This document shows, piece by piece, positions 11,405-20,912 of a DNA stretch of 64,000 nucleotides. Both the position numbers and the translations under genes were made by a program. Under the pieces are notes generated by a model. It was given only the letters and a program-made list of their open reading frames with translations, did no database searches and was not told where the DNA came from. The first letter of the stretch is position 1. Each line of letters opens with the position of its first letter. Origin of the DNA: Lolium rigidum (lineage: Eukaryota > Streptophyta > Magnoliopsida > Poales > Poaceae); NCBI RefSeq assembly GCF_022539505.1, contig NW_025899950.1, positions 85,643 through 149,642 of the forward strand. Direction: 5' to 3'.

Positions 11405-12140
11405 TGTCATCGTGGTGGAACGGCAGATGCCATGGGATGGCTTAAGTTGGGGCCGAATGTACGCTTGAGGATCCGGGTGAGGGTAAGGTTTGGGGAAAAG
11501 AGGAACAGAATTCCGGATTGTATTGCTAAACTTGGCTAAAAGCTAGAGGTTGAAAAACGTACGGTACAAGACCTAGTTCTACTTGCTACTCAACTGATCT
11601 CTCTCACGCAGGGGTGTGCCCCCTCTCCTTATATAGGGGAGAGGGTGGCTTACAGGGGAAGAAACCCTAATGGAATCTTCGATGAGCTAAGCTACTTTAT
11701 AAAGCTTCTTTGGCCCCGGTGACACCGCTTCTGTCTTTAATCAGAAACCGGTGACATCGTCCGGTATCTTTAACGTCAGCAGCTCATTTGGCGTCAGGGC
11801 TTTGATTAAAGCTGAAGTGCTTCGCTCTACCTGTCCTTTGGTCCTTGGTGGAATCTTTGACTGGAATGCCGACATGCTACAGTTGAGCCTATACCGGATC
11901 CGCGCTATCTTTACCTCTGAGCTCCGGTATCTTTGCCTTTGTACCTCTATCTCTAATGTTCCTTGTAGTCCGGCATACCCCTCCTGGCATACCGGTTTGT
12001 ACAAACTTAGCACAGTTTTCACTCAATTAGAGCATCCGGATTAATCTTTTATCCGGTACACAAAACCTTATCATGGCATATTTGTCTTATCATGGCATAT
12101 TTCTCTTAGTCTTGGCCTACCGGGGGCAATCCCCCCGACA
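11405..12140 (-). repeat. E1 5' LTR
   Basis: Bounded by TGTC...GACA on the plus strand (736 bp). A minus-strand TATA box, CTATATAAGG, lies at 11627-11636 between C/G-rich arms and would drive gag-pol. The primer-binding site is directly adjacent on the left. The other LTR is outside the window, so age and target duplication cannot be checked; the right flank starts GGGAT. Confidence 0.85.
11627..11636 (-). promoter_or_regulatory. E1 LTR TATA box
   Basis: Minus strand CTATATAAGG within the 5' LTR, about 230 bases upstream of the LTR end next to gag. Position fits the U3/R junction of an LTR promoter. Confidence 0.7.
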
Positions 12141-12632
12141 GGGATGGTGCCTCAAAAAATGTTGGGCTTGGAATCATTGTGAGAGATCATCGTGGGAGCA
12201 CCATGTCTCCGAATGGAGATTCATTACCTCATGTGCTACTGCTGAAGAAGCTGGGATGCTAGCTTTATTAGCAGGATTGAAACACCTGATTGACCTGGGT
12301 CGGTGGCCGACAATCATTGAGTCTGACTGTCTCCGTGTTGTCCAAACATTGTCTGCTAAGTTCGATGATCGTTCGGGAGGATGGGCTCTTTTTGCTGAAG
12401 CTCGAGAAATGTTGGGCATGTTAGTTATGTGGATCGAGTAAGTAATGGTGTAGCACATGTTTTTAGCTCAACTAGGCAAGTCAGATTTCTCTAGTTTACT
12501 TCGTGATGCAGCCCCTTCCTGCGTGTTGAAGCTGATTACCCGTGATTGTAATCTGACTATGTCTTCCTACAAGCCGCAAGTTTTCAGACGCACTCTTTTC
12601 CTTCCGGGGTACCGAAGGGGACTGGAAGGTTT
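12141..12632 (+). pseudogene. RNase H-like (RVT_3 type) gene fragment
   Basis: Three frames give pieces of a plant RNase H-like domain, as found at the end of LINE ORF2 proteins and in small RNase H-like proteins. GASKNVGLGIIVRDHRGS (from 12147) is the first strand region. ATAEEAGMLALLAGLKHLI and IIESDCLRVV (12230-12350) carry the catalytic Glu and Asp. VDRVSNGVAHVFSS and QLGKSDFSSLLRDAAPS (12430-12510) are the C-terminal region. At least two frameshifts. The 5' part was cut off by insertion of E1 at 12140; the missing half would lie beyond E1's left end. Confidence 0.65.
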
Positions 12633-12955
12633 TTGATGAGGCGGATTTGCAAACTTAATATATGGTGCTTACTTTCAAAGATAAAAATAAATCAATACTA
12701 TGATGGGCTAGTAATATTCTCTAAAATAGACAACCCATTAGTGTACGATTAAAGACAAAGCTAATTTGAAATCAGCCGAGGGAGCATAAAGAAATGCAGC
12801 GCACTATTGATAACTCGGTGTCGTAAACTATGTCAAAGGCTCAAAGCTGAATCATGTTCGAACAAAATCCATAATCATATGACATGATCAAGTTCAATTC
12901 TTGAAATAAATGTACCTACATTACACTATGTATTACAACACAGAAGATAAATTAC
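12633..12955. other. AT-rich non-coding stretch, intron-like on the minus strand
   Basis: No ORF or repeat recognised. It directly follows (on the minus strand) a good donor GTAATT at 12955-12950, so it could be intron of the exon at 12956-13319. Confidence 0.3.
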
Positions 12956-13319
12956 CTTTGGCAGCCCACCAAACAAAACAAATACTTCTTGTGCGTAAAT
13001 AAGCGAGTACTCTCTGGCATCTGCATTCAGATATGCACAATATCCATTTATGTCTTGCGATGGTGAGGCTGAGCTGAGAGGTGATGTATTAATGGATATA
13101 CCAAGATCTGGCAATGGAACAGAAGCTAAAGCTGCTTCACTTGTATCAAACTGTGCAAAAAAGAAGTGATACTGAACCTGCAGGTGGTGCCTTCAATTCT
13201 GAAGTTATACCAATCATCGCCAGTGACACTTTCTGATAAAGTTTGATAGTAAGTTCAGTCAATGTTGTTGCTTCAGTGGTAGCTTAAAAGGACCATAATT
13301 TTTTAGCCCCTGGTTAGTG
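12956..13319 (-). pseudogene. Damaged exon of an unrecognised host gene
   Basis: Seen on the minus strand: acceptor-like CTTCACTAACCAG just before 13319, then a reading GLKNYGPFKLPLKQQ, LTELTIKLYQKVSLAMIGI, KAPPAGSVSLLFAQ, FDTSEAALASVPLPDLGI, LNADAREYSLIYAQEVFVLF and GGLPK, then donor GTAATT. Two single-base shifts are needed: near 13265 after KQQ, and in the T7 run near 13155-13161. The last 65 codons are open without help. The composition looks like a real, non-transposon protein, but I do not recognise the family. It is either a pseudogene or a captured gene fragment; E3 starts only about 170 bases to the right. Confidence 0.45.
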
Positions 13320-13490
13320 AAGAGGAGAACATGCAATCTATTTATATTCATAGTGAAAGTGTGATAAACCAACATGAAAGTATAAATCAGAAAACTTTAG
13401 CTAAGAAAATAACCCAGAGAAGCTTAAAATGTTGAATGGTAAGGAACATTCTATGTGAAACTGTGATAGCATCCCCCATTTTTTACTTTT

Positions 13491-14582
13491 TGATAAGGGC
13501 TAAGCCCAAGGGTGTGCCCGATCTTCACGGATTTGGGTGGATTTCGTGGGGTAGGGGGGAACGCGAAGAACACGAAGAACACGAAGGGGATTCGTGGGAT
13601 ACAAACTCACACACACACACACATAAATCGGTTTGTCCTCGTTGGCCCGAATCACCAACTCGATAGAGGTTGCAGGAAAAGACCTTCCGGTAGAAATCCC
13701 GCAAAGAGATCGACGAATCGAACCCGAGAGATCTAGAAGGGTGAAAAGACCTGAAGGTTGATGGAACTGCAAGCAAAAGACCAAACGCTAGAAGTGCAAG
13801 CAAAAGATCAACAACCAGTAGAAGTCACCAAAGAGATCACAAGGATTCAGTAAGGAGATCGAGTGATACAAGATCTAGGATCTAGGGTTTCCCTCAAGGG
13901 GTAAGAGCAAAGCTCAAGTTCTTCTTGGTTCTAATTCTAACCCTAATTCGTGATTGGCTCCAACATATATATAGCCCAGATCTGGGGAGGGGTAACTTAG
14001 TCGTTTGCGAAAAGTACACAGCCACAGGATTCAAACGAACAGTCTAGATGTCGTTGACTTGAGGGTGGCCGGCAGTGCCGGTGGTTCAGGGGCGGCAGTG
14101 CCGGTGGGGGCGGCAGTGCCGGTGGTCCAGGGGCGGCAGTGCCGGCGTCTTGGCATCGAAGGCGTCAGGCCGGCAGTGCCGGGCTTCCTGGGCCGGCAGT
14201 GCCGGGGTGCTCCGGCCGGCAGTGCCGGGCTGGTTCGGCCGGCAGTGCCGGAGTGCTCTGGGCGGCAGTGCCGGCCTGGTGGTGGCGGCAGTGCCGGCCC
14301 TGGGCTGTCTTCTCCGTTTGCAGCGTTCCTTCTTCTTCTCCAGTTCCTTGGGGCGTTAGCAGCGTTCCTTCTTCTTCTTCAGTTCCTTGGGGAGCTTGGT
14401 ACCTGATGACACATAGAGCACTTGCATGAGGTAGCATTCCATCCAATGAGGTGTTCAATGTATATGTGGAAAGGAGCGAATTCACCTCTTGGTGTATGGC
14501 CTTGGCCCGAGCTCGTGTCATTGGGCCACGTGGAAGGCTTGTCGGTCTTGAGGAGGAGGTGTCCAAAGGCCACCCCGTATCA
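13491..14582 (-). repeat. E3 3' LTR
   Basis: Plus-strand ends TGATAAGGGC and CCCCGTATCA give a 5-bp inverted terminus (TGATA/TATCA) and a 1092-bp LTR. It follows the polypurine tract (minus AAGGGGGGAGA, 14583-14593) and the integrase end. It contains an AC microsatellite (about 13606-13623) and a G/C-rich array (14070-14300). Left flank is CTTTT; the matching duplication is not in the window because E3's other end is missing. Confidence 0.75.
14070..14300. repeat. GGCAGTGCCGG interspersed array in E3 LTR
   Basis: Ten copies of the 11-mer GGCAGTGCCGG are spaced by about 8-25 bases of variable G/C-rich sequence. Each copy is part of a near-palindrome (CCGGCAGTGCCGG in several). The spacing is irregular, so this is not a simple head-to-tail satellite. 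Confidence 0.9.
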
Positions 14583-15351
14583 TCTCCCCCCTTGCGAGAG
14601 AGTCGTCCTCGACTCTATGTTCTCCTCATCTCCATGATAGGGTGAAAGATCCGACACATTAAATGTGTTGCTCACCAAGTACTTGGATGTTGGTATGTCG
14701 ATGACGTAGGCGTTGTTGTTGATGCGCTTGAGGACCTTGAAGGGACCATCGCCTCGGGGCTTGAGTTTGGAGTTTCGTTCTTGAGGGAAGCGGTCTTTGC
14801 GAAGATGTATCCACACTAAGTCTCCTTCATTGAAGATCCTTGCCTTCTTCTTCAAGTTTAGTCTTGTGGCTTGACGAAGGACTTGTTGCTCGATCGTTGT
14901 CCTTGTATCTTCATGTAGCTTCTTCATGTATTGGGCTCGCTTGTCGATGTTCATGTTTACTTGCTCATGTAGCGGAAGAGGAAGGAGGTCGATTGCCGTG
15001 GGTGGATCAAATCCATAGACGACCATGAAAGGACTTCTCATTGTTGTAGAATGCTTGGCGCGGTTGTAGGCGAACTCCACATGTGGGATGTAATCTTCCC
15101 ATGACTTCAAATTCTTCTTGACAAGGACTCGTAGTAGTGTGGAGAGGCTTCGGTTCACCACTTCGGTTTTCCCATCGGTTTGTGGATGTGAGGATGATGA
15201 GAACAAAAGCTTGATGTTGAACTTGGCCATTAATGTCTTCCAAAGTTAGCTCATGAATTTGATATCGCGGTCGGAGACAATGCTTCGTGGTACACCATGG
15301 AGTCTCACAATTTCCCTAAAAACAGGGAGGCAATATGTGAAGCATCATCCG
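14580..15351 (-). pseudogene. E3 integrase, C-terminal part (split by E2)
   Basis: Second half of the Gypsy integrase. Seen after the E2 insertion site: DDASHIA, a frameshift, [21 protein letters not shown] (second catalytic Asp), FMS-stop-LWK (a TAA near 15246), then SSSHPQTDGKTEVVNRSL (catalytic Glu), AYNRAKHSTTMRSPFMVVYG, GDLVWIHLRKDRFP, GPFKVLKRINNNAYVIDIP and FNVSDLSPYHGD. The frame ends in SRTTLSQGGR, with the TGA stop made by the first three bases of the LTR (14582-14580). No chromodomain is evident. Confidence 0.85.
15347..15351. repeat. E2 target-site duplication, left copy
   Basis: ATCCG directly left of the E2 LTR start (TGTCG at 15352), matched by ATCCG at 27984-27988. Five bases is the expected Gypsy duplication. 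Confidence 0.95.
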
Positions 15352-15870
15352 TGTCGTGGATGTGACCACGGAAGATGCTACAGGGGGTAGCACTTCGTTG
15401 ATGCGAGGGGAAGGGAACATCACCATCTACGGGTCGAGGTGCAAGAGACGCAAGGGTTTTACCCAGGTTCAGCCCCTCCGGAGAGTAAAAGGCCTACGTC
15501 CTGCTAGATCTTTATTGCTCAGTGGAGAATTACAATGGGGGGCTCAGTCGGCGGCTACGCCGTGAGCTTACAAAGGGAGATTAGATCTCGAATCAGGTGT
15601 CCTCTAGGGTTTAAGCTCGGGGGTTTATATAGACACCCCCGATCTAGGGTTACATGGCGATAACTCCGAATCGTATCCGTTGCTATTAATCCGGGATTCG
15701 TTAACCCTCTTGCAAGTAATCTTCTAATCCAGTCGCACAGATCTCCTCCTTAGGATCACGGCCCAGTCGCCTTTGGGCCCGGTCGCTTGGGCGACTGGCG
15801 GTCCGCCTGGGCCTCCGTCTTCACGGCGAGTGGGACTGGCGACCCACCCCCTATGGGCATATCCCCATCA
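15352..15870 (-). repeat. E2 3' LTR
   Basis: TGTCGTGG...CCCCATCA, 519 bp. Followed on the right by a polypurine tract (minus CTCGGGGACTAC, 15871-15882). A minus-strand TATATAAAC lies at 15623-15631. Confidence 0.95.
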
Positions 15871-15882
15871 GTAGTCCCCGAG
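15871..15882 (-). other. E2 polypurine tract
   Basis: Minus strand CTCGGGGACTAC next to the 3' LTR. This is where plus-strand cDNA priming is expected. Its plus-strand form, GTAGTCCCCGAG, is echoed in the intron array at 19137-19424. Confidence 0.6.
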
Positions 15883-16018
15883 CGCGGTGGTGATGAAGCG
15901 CGGATCTATGGCAAGTCTTGGAGAGGCGCAGTCATGGATCAAGTTAAATCGCCTCCGGGCTCCCAAAGATAAAGTTGCGGGTTCGGTGCCAGTCTCCAAT
16001 CGCCAGACCTTGATCAGT

Positions 16019-16111
16019 CAGTCGGCGTATGACAGTCGGCGTTAACCAGTCGTCGTTGGCCAGTCGGCGTATGACAGTCGGCGTTAGCCAGTCGTCGTTG
16101 GCCAGTCGGCG
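16019..16111. repeat. 42-bp tandem repeat upstream of the E2 aORF
   Basis: Two head-to-tail units (16019-16060, 16061-16102) plus a partial third. Each carries several CAGTCGGCGT and CAGTCGTCGTTGGC words. It lies 230-320 bases upstream of the aORF TATA box. Confidence 0.85.
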
Positions 16112-16126
16112 CGCATTCACCACAAA

Positions 16127-16347
16127 GACACGTGGAGGAGCCAACGGCTGGATTTCACGTTGACCGAGGCGTGAACCATTTGCATGTTGTTGACCGTTGG
16201 ACCTGACGTGACCGCTAACGGCTAGTTTAACGGCTATTCAGCCGGAACCGGCGCAGATCTTGACCGTTGATTGCGGGGCGGCGATTCCGGGACGAATTAA
16301 CGAACGGATTTCATCCTTAATCTGGGCGAGTGCGGGCGGTATAAAGG
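16127..16347 (+). promoter_or_regulatory. Promoter of the E2 antisense gene
   Basis: TATA box TATAAAGG at 16340-16347, 98 bases before the ATG. Upstream are a G-box CACGTG (16129-16134), CCAACGG (16139-16145) and CTGACGTGACC (about 16201-16211). It points away from the LTR promoter, so the gene can be transcribed on its own. Known: G-box and TGACG are common plant bZIP sites; activity here is inferred. Confidence 0.65.
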
Positions 16348-16437
16348 ATCGCCCCTGGGATTAGGGTTCACCACTCCTCCGCATTCTTCTCCCATCTTCT
16401 CCCCATCTCATCTTCATTCCAAGCTTCACACGCATCC

Positions 16438-19400
16438 ATGGCGACGAAAGGCTGGGGCAAGTCGAAGGTCACGCGGGAGTCTCTCCTCCCGTACGTCGCT
16501 TCCGGGGTCATCCCGGAGTTCAACAAAGAGCGATGGCGAGTTCCGCCGGCGAACGAGGTGGAGCCCCTCCCGCGGCCCGGGGAGTTCGTGCTCTTCCTGA
16601 GCTTCCTCGATCGCGGGTTCGCTCTCCCCACCTCCGATTTCCTCCGGCAGCTGCTAGCCTTCTACAGCATCAAGGTCTCCGACCTCGGGCCGCACAGCGT
16701 CCAACAGATTTCTCTGTTCGTGGCGTTGTGCGAATGCTACTTGGGCTGTCCGCCCTACTTCCCGCTCGTGGGTGTCCATCTTCCACGGGCGGGCGACTCG
16801 GGCCAGCAAGAACAGCGAAGCGCTCATCCCGAACGGTGGGATCACCTTCCGTGTGAAGTCCGGGGAAAGCTTCATCGACATGGCGCTCCCCAAGAAGGCG
16901 CAGCCGCCGTGGCGCCGCTTCTGGTTTTATGCCAAGGAGTACACTCCTCCCGGCGAGGTCCGCATTCCCCGCACAGCCCCGAGCCAAGCCGTCCCGCGGC
17001 GCCTCAATGTCCGGTCGCTGCCGCGCGAGCAGGAGGAGGTGGTGAAGGAGATGCGCCAAGCGATCCAGGCGCTGAAGGATAGCGGCCTGACGGCGGTCGA
17101 TATGTACAACTGTTGGCTTGGCCGGCGGCTGATCCCCCTGCGGTGCCGAGCTCACCCCATGTGGGAATACCGGGGGCAAAACGACTGCACCCGGTCGACA
17201 GCGATTGAGTGGGACGAGAGCGAGTACCGGAAGGCGCTCGCCAAGATCACCACGGCCACCTTTACCTCCTTCGAGGACGGCTTGCAGCCCTATTCCGAAG
17301 AAACCCCGGCGCCCCAGGTAATATTTAGTACAGTGACTCCGCATGGCTTGGCCGCGTTTCTTCTTTTCTGACTCGTTTCCTTGATTCAAATGTAGCGCCG
17401 CGTAAGATCGCTGACCACCTTCCCCCTTGCCGGGAAGGAGCCACCAGAAATGACCGAAGGCGAAGAGGAAGAGGTCGACGACGAGGAGGAGCGCACCGAG
17501 TCGGACTCCGAGGCGCGAGACTTCATCAGACTCCCGCGCGGGACGAAGAGGAGTGCCGGGTCCTCGTCCCAGGGCGCGGTTGAGGAGGAGGCGACCTCTC
17601 GCCCGGAGGGCGAGGCGGAGCCTTCCAAGGAAGGGGCCGAGCCGCTGTCGAAGCGCCTGCGCCCCACTCTCCTGGAGGGTTCCATGAGGCTTCAGCGCCC
17701 CTTGAAGGACGCGATCGATGCGGGAGCTCGAGCCGGCCCCGGCGTAAAAGCAATCCCCACCGTGAAGTAAGTGCTCCTTGTCAAACTTGTTCTCCTTGTG
17801 GCGGGATTGGGTGTCGACTCACCTTGCCTCCCCGTAGGTCCAAGAAGAAGACCTTGGTGAAGCCGGCCGTGGCTGGGGTGGCGGCCACGAGGGCGGCTGA
17901 GGCGAAGAAGAAAGCCGCAGAGAGGAAAGCGGCGCCGTCCGATCTTGGGGGCGCGGGGTCGGCTCCGGAAGAGCCCGCCACCGCGAGCCAAGCTGAGAAG
18001 GTGGGAGCCCGCCACGCCGAGTCCACCGCCAAGGTCTTTCCTCTACCCAGCATGGCTCACGGGGGTATGGCGAGTGCAGCGACCGGACCGGACGTCGTTC
18101 CACCCATGGTGGAGAAGGGGTCGGCGGTCGTCGGGTCGACCGAGGGGCAGAAAGCGCCCGAGGTCGAGGATAACGTCGTCGAGAAGGGCGGCCTCTCGGA
18201 GCCACTGAAGGAGCGCCGGTCCAAGGCTGCCAGGGACCGAGCCCCGCCCAATGACGCCGACACGCGGGCGGGCGAGGCGCCGTCGACTGAGGCGGTGACG
18301 CAGGCGGGAGAGGCGGCCGAGTCGCGCCATCCGCCGCCTTCTACCTTGACCTTCGCTGAGCTCCACACGGCGCTTGGTGAAGCACACGCGGTGAGTGTCT
18401 CTGAACTCGTAGTCTAGTCGCCCCCAGTCCCCGAGGGTCGACTTGGTCTGAAGGGGCGAGTCGAGTCTCCTTTTATCCGTCTGGTTTTCCTTTGTTGACC
18501 TTTGGCATTGTTTTTGGATTTTTGCAGGCGGAGGTTAAGCGATTGACCGCGCTCGTGGAGGAGGCGGCTCAAAAGAACCGGAAGTTGATTGCTCTGGGCA
18601 GTAAGTCACGCCCGCTCGCCTTCCTCTTTCGGTATCACTAGCCCTGACTGAGCTTTAGTTCTCACCATCTTCTATTTTTTGCAGCAGAGGCGCAGGCAAA
18701 GGCTCTTGCCGAGGCTCGGGAAGGATTCGTCAAGGAATCTTTCTACCGCGAAGCCGACTTCCGGGCGCAGCAAGCCGAAGAGGCCCGGAAAAAGGCGAAA
18801 GCGGAGGTGGCGGATCTGACCAAGGTCCTGGAGCAGAAGGGCCGGGAACTGGAAGACGTCATCACCGAGTACAAGGGAAAGCTGGCGGCCGCGACTGAAG
18901 CGCGGGACTCCGCGCGTGGGGCTGCCGCGTCTCGCGGGAGGATATTGCGGCCTTGAAGCAGCAGCACGCCAAGGAGTTGGCTGCGGAAAAGGAGGCGTCC
19001 GAAGGCATCGTCCCGGCGGTACAGGCCGAGAAGACCAACTTCGAGGCTTTCGTCCGGGAGATGTCGCGGCAGATTCTCGGTAAGCTCCTCGTCTTCGCGT
19101 TTGCTGTTTTACTTGCCGGGGCATCGAGTCTCCGAGCGTGGCGACTTGGCTCCGGGGGTCAGTCCCCGGGCATGGCGAGTCGGCCTCGGGGGCCAGTCCC
19201 CGAGCATGGCGAGTCGGCTTCGGGGGCCAGTCCCCGAGCATGGCGAGTCGGCTTCGGGGGCCAGTCCCCGAGCATGGCGAGTCGGCCTCGGGGGCCAGTC
19301 CCCGAGCATGGCGAGTCGGCTTTGGGGGCCAGTCCCCGAGCATGGCGAGTCGGTTTTGGGGGCCAGTCCCCGAGCATGGCGAGTCGGCTTTGGGGGCCAG

Positions 19401-20055
19401 TCTCCGAGCATGGCGAGTCGGCGTTGAAGGGGAGTTCTCATTTTTTCCTTTGTGTTGTTGATTGCAGGTACGTGCGACTTCGTGGAGACGGCGACTCCGC
19501 GGGAATGCCTGTCGACCGCGACCGCGCGTATCATCGCCCGTGCGGGGGAGATACCGGCCGCGCTCCGCACTCCGAGTCCGCGGGAGGTGATGCCGCGGGA
19601 CACGCCGTCCGTCTTCAAGGCCGTGTCCAACATTCCGGCTGTTGTTGATCGGCTTCGCCGTTCCTCCCGCCGCGTTGGTATTACCATGGCTTCCGAGCAT
19701 GGTGCCGGCGCACTACTCCGAGGGGTTCGACGTGGAGGAGGTGACCGCTGGCTTCCCCTCGGAGACTGGCGAATTCGACGTTGCCGAAGTGCTGCGGCTG
19801 ATGGACGCGGTACGCCCCTTTGCCGACCGGGTACTGGCGACGGCGGACTTGGAGACTCATATCCCCAGCCAAGCGGCGCCTGGGGACGCGGAGAAGGAGC
19901 CAGGTCCGGTGGACTTCCCCGCGGAGCGCCTCTTCCATGCCGCGGCCGTCGGCTCGTTGTCGACATATCCGGTCGTGGTGTACACGCCGAAGTTTCGTCA
20001 CGGCGATGATGGCGTTGAGCCTGTCGTAGAGGGGGCTCCGGGGTCGTCCTCGTAG
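16438..20055 (+). pseudogene. E2 antisense ORF (aORF), six exons
   Basis: Exons by GT/AG and frame: 16438-17317, 17396-17766, 17838-18390, 18528-18600, 18685-19079, 19468-20055. Phases match at every junction. Domains: N-terminal family core (DFLRQLLAFY, GPHSVQQISLFVALCECYLG, about residues 60-110), WRRFWFYAKEY, EWDESEYRKALAK; an acidic, Lys/Arg-rich middle with nuclear-signal-like clusters (KKKTLVK, SKRLRP); a coiled coil (18528-19079); and a C-terminal helical domain (DVAEVLRLMDAVRPFADRV) ending in a stop at 20055. Three single-base breaks: near 16768, near 18938 and near 19690. Known: this domain occurs in Grande/RIRE2-type elements as an ORF of unknown role. Inferred: a nuclear, possibly DNA- or chromatin-associated protein before decay. 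Confidence 0.8.
19137..19424. repeat. 34-bp tandem array in aORF intron 5 (E2)
   Basis: Eight units (19137, 19171, 19205, 19239, 19273, 19307, 19341, 19375) of exactly 34 bp plus a partial ninth. The first is the most diverged; units 2-8 differ at only a few positions. Core CGGGGGCCAGTCCCCGAG can fold as a 5-bp stem. The array lies wholly inside the intron 19080-19467. It has long open frames on both strands because few stops fit the unit; these are not genes. Confidence 0.95.
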
Positions 20056-20912
20056 TTTCCTGAGTTCCTGTGTAAGAGGTAGCTTGGATTCCCGCGAGCG
20101 GGTGTCAGTTGTAAATACAATGATAACTTTTGCTTAAATATAACTTGGTGGTTGCTTTTGAATTTGCGTTATTTGTGGCGGCAATGCGTTGGAGTTGGTT
20201 CCGACTATCCATGGCCTTCGGGCCGCCGCCTTGCGACCCCGATGAAGGCTATTGACTTGACTGTTTTCCTTTTCGAGCTGGGCGTCCCCAGTCGCATTAC
20301 GTAGTCATTATAGTACGAATAGCAGCCTCATGGGTGGAGTAGCGGTTAGTTGTAGTTTGCGCTGTTCGGATGTAGCGCGCCACTCGTCGTGGCTCGGTGA
20401 GCCAGTCGCTAGGCGACTCCAAAGGGGGTCATTGCGGGCGTATTTTCCTTGGCGAGCCGCGGGTCCGTTTTGCGGGGTCCCTAGTCGAAGTACTTAGCCA
20501 CGCAATTCGCCAGCCTAAGGTAGAGGAGGGCATTGGTGTGCTGTATATCGTAGCACAAGGCGGTCGCCGTGGCCCGTGGGGCTGGCCGAGCATGCGGCCC
20601 TGCTGTGGGTTCCAGTCGCCGTTTTCACCCGACGGCGTAAGGGGTGGTGGGTGGCCGGACCTGGTGTTGCGACCGGTCACGCCATCATGCCCTTGTTAGC
20701 TCGGTTACTTGGCCGATCGTGGACTTCGCTCTTCCAGCAGCGGCGACCGGAGGTCTCTCAGTACCTAGTCGCTTATCGCGGCGACTGGGCCGGTATATAC
20801 CGGGATGAGAGATGGGGATATCTGGCGGGTGAGGGTGAGGCAGTCGAAGCTGGAGATCAAAATGGTCGGCGATTTTTATTAACCTCTGAATTGTCGGGCT
20901 ACATTTTTGTCC
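20056..20912. other. E2 non-coding stretch between convergent aORF and pol
   Basis: About 860 bases between the aORF stop and the integrase stop. It begins with T/A-rich sequence (TGTAAATACAATGATAAC about 20108-20125) that may include the aORF 3' end. I see no conserved protein. Confidence 0.5.

Larger units (their letters stand above)
1..12140 (-). mobile_element. E1: Tat-lineage Ty3/Gypsy LTR retrotransposon, left end outside window
   Basis: Seen: on the minus strand, reading from the right, there is an LTR (11405-12140), a primer-binding site, gag, protease, reverse transcriptase, RNase H, a second archaeal-type RNase H, integrase, and then an antisense gene on the plus strand at the 3' end. 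Known: this order, with a second RNase H and a 3' antisense ORF, is typical of the grass Tat lineage (Grande, RIRE2 and relatives). The 3' LTR must lie left of base 1. Inferred: non-autonomous now, because pol is broken in many places and RT lost a catalytic Asp. It inserted into an RNase H-like pseudogene whose remnant starts at 12141. Confidence 0.9.

Noticed and set aside
19137..19424. CRISPR-like regularly repeated array
   Set aside because: Repeats are directly adjacent without spacers, in a eukaryotic retrotransposon intron, with no cas genes.
19109..19966. Long open frames on both strands over the 34-bp array (e.g. 18672-19700 and 19109-19966 minus)
   Set aside because: The unit lacks stops in most frames and the array lies in an intron; the frames are repetitive and have no homology-like features.
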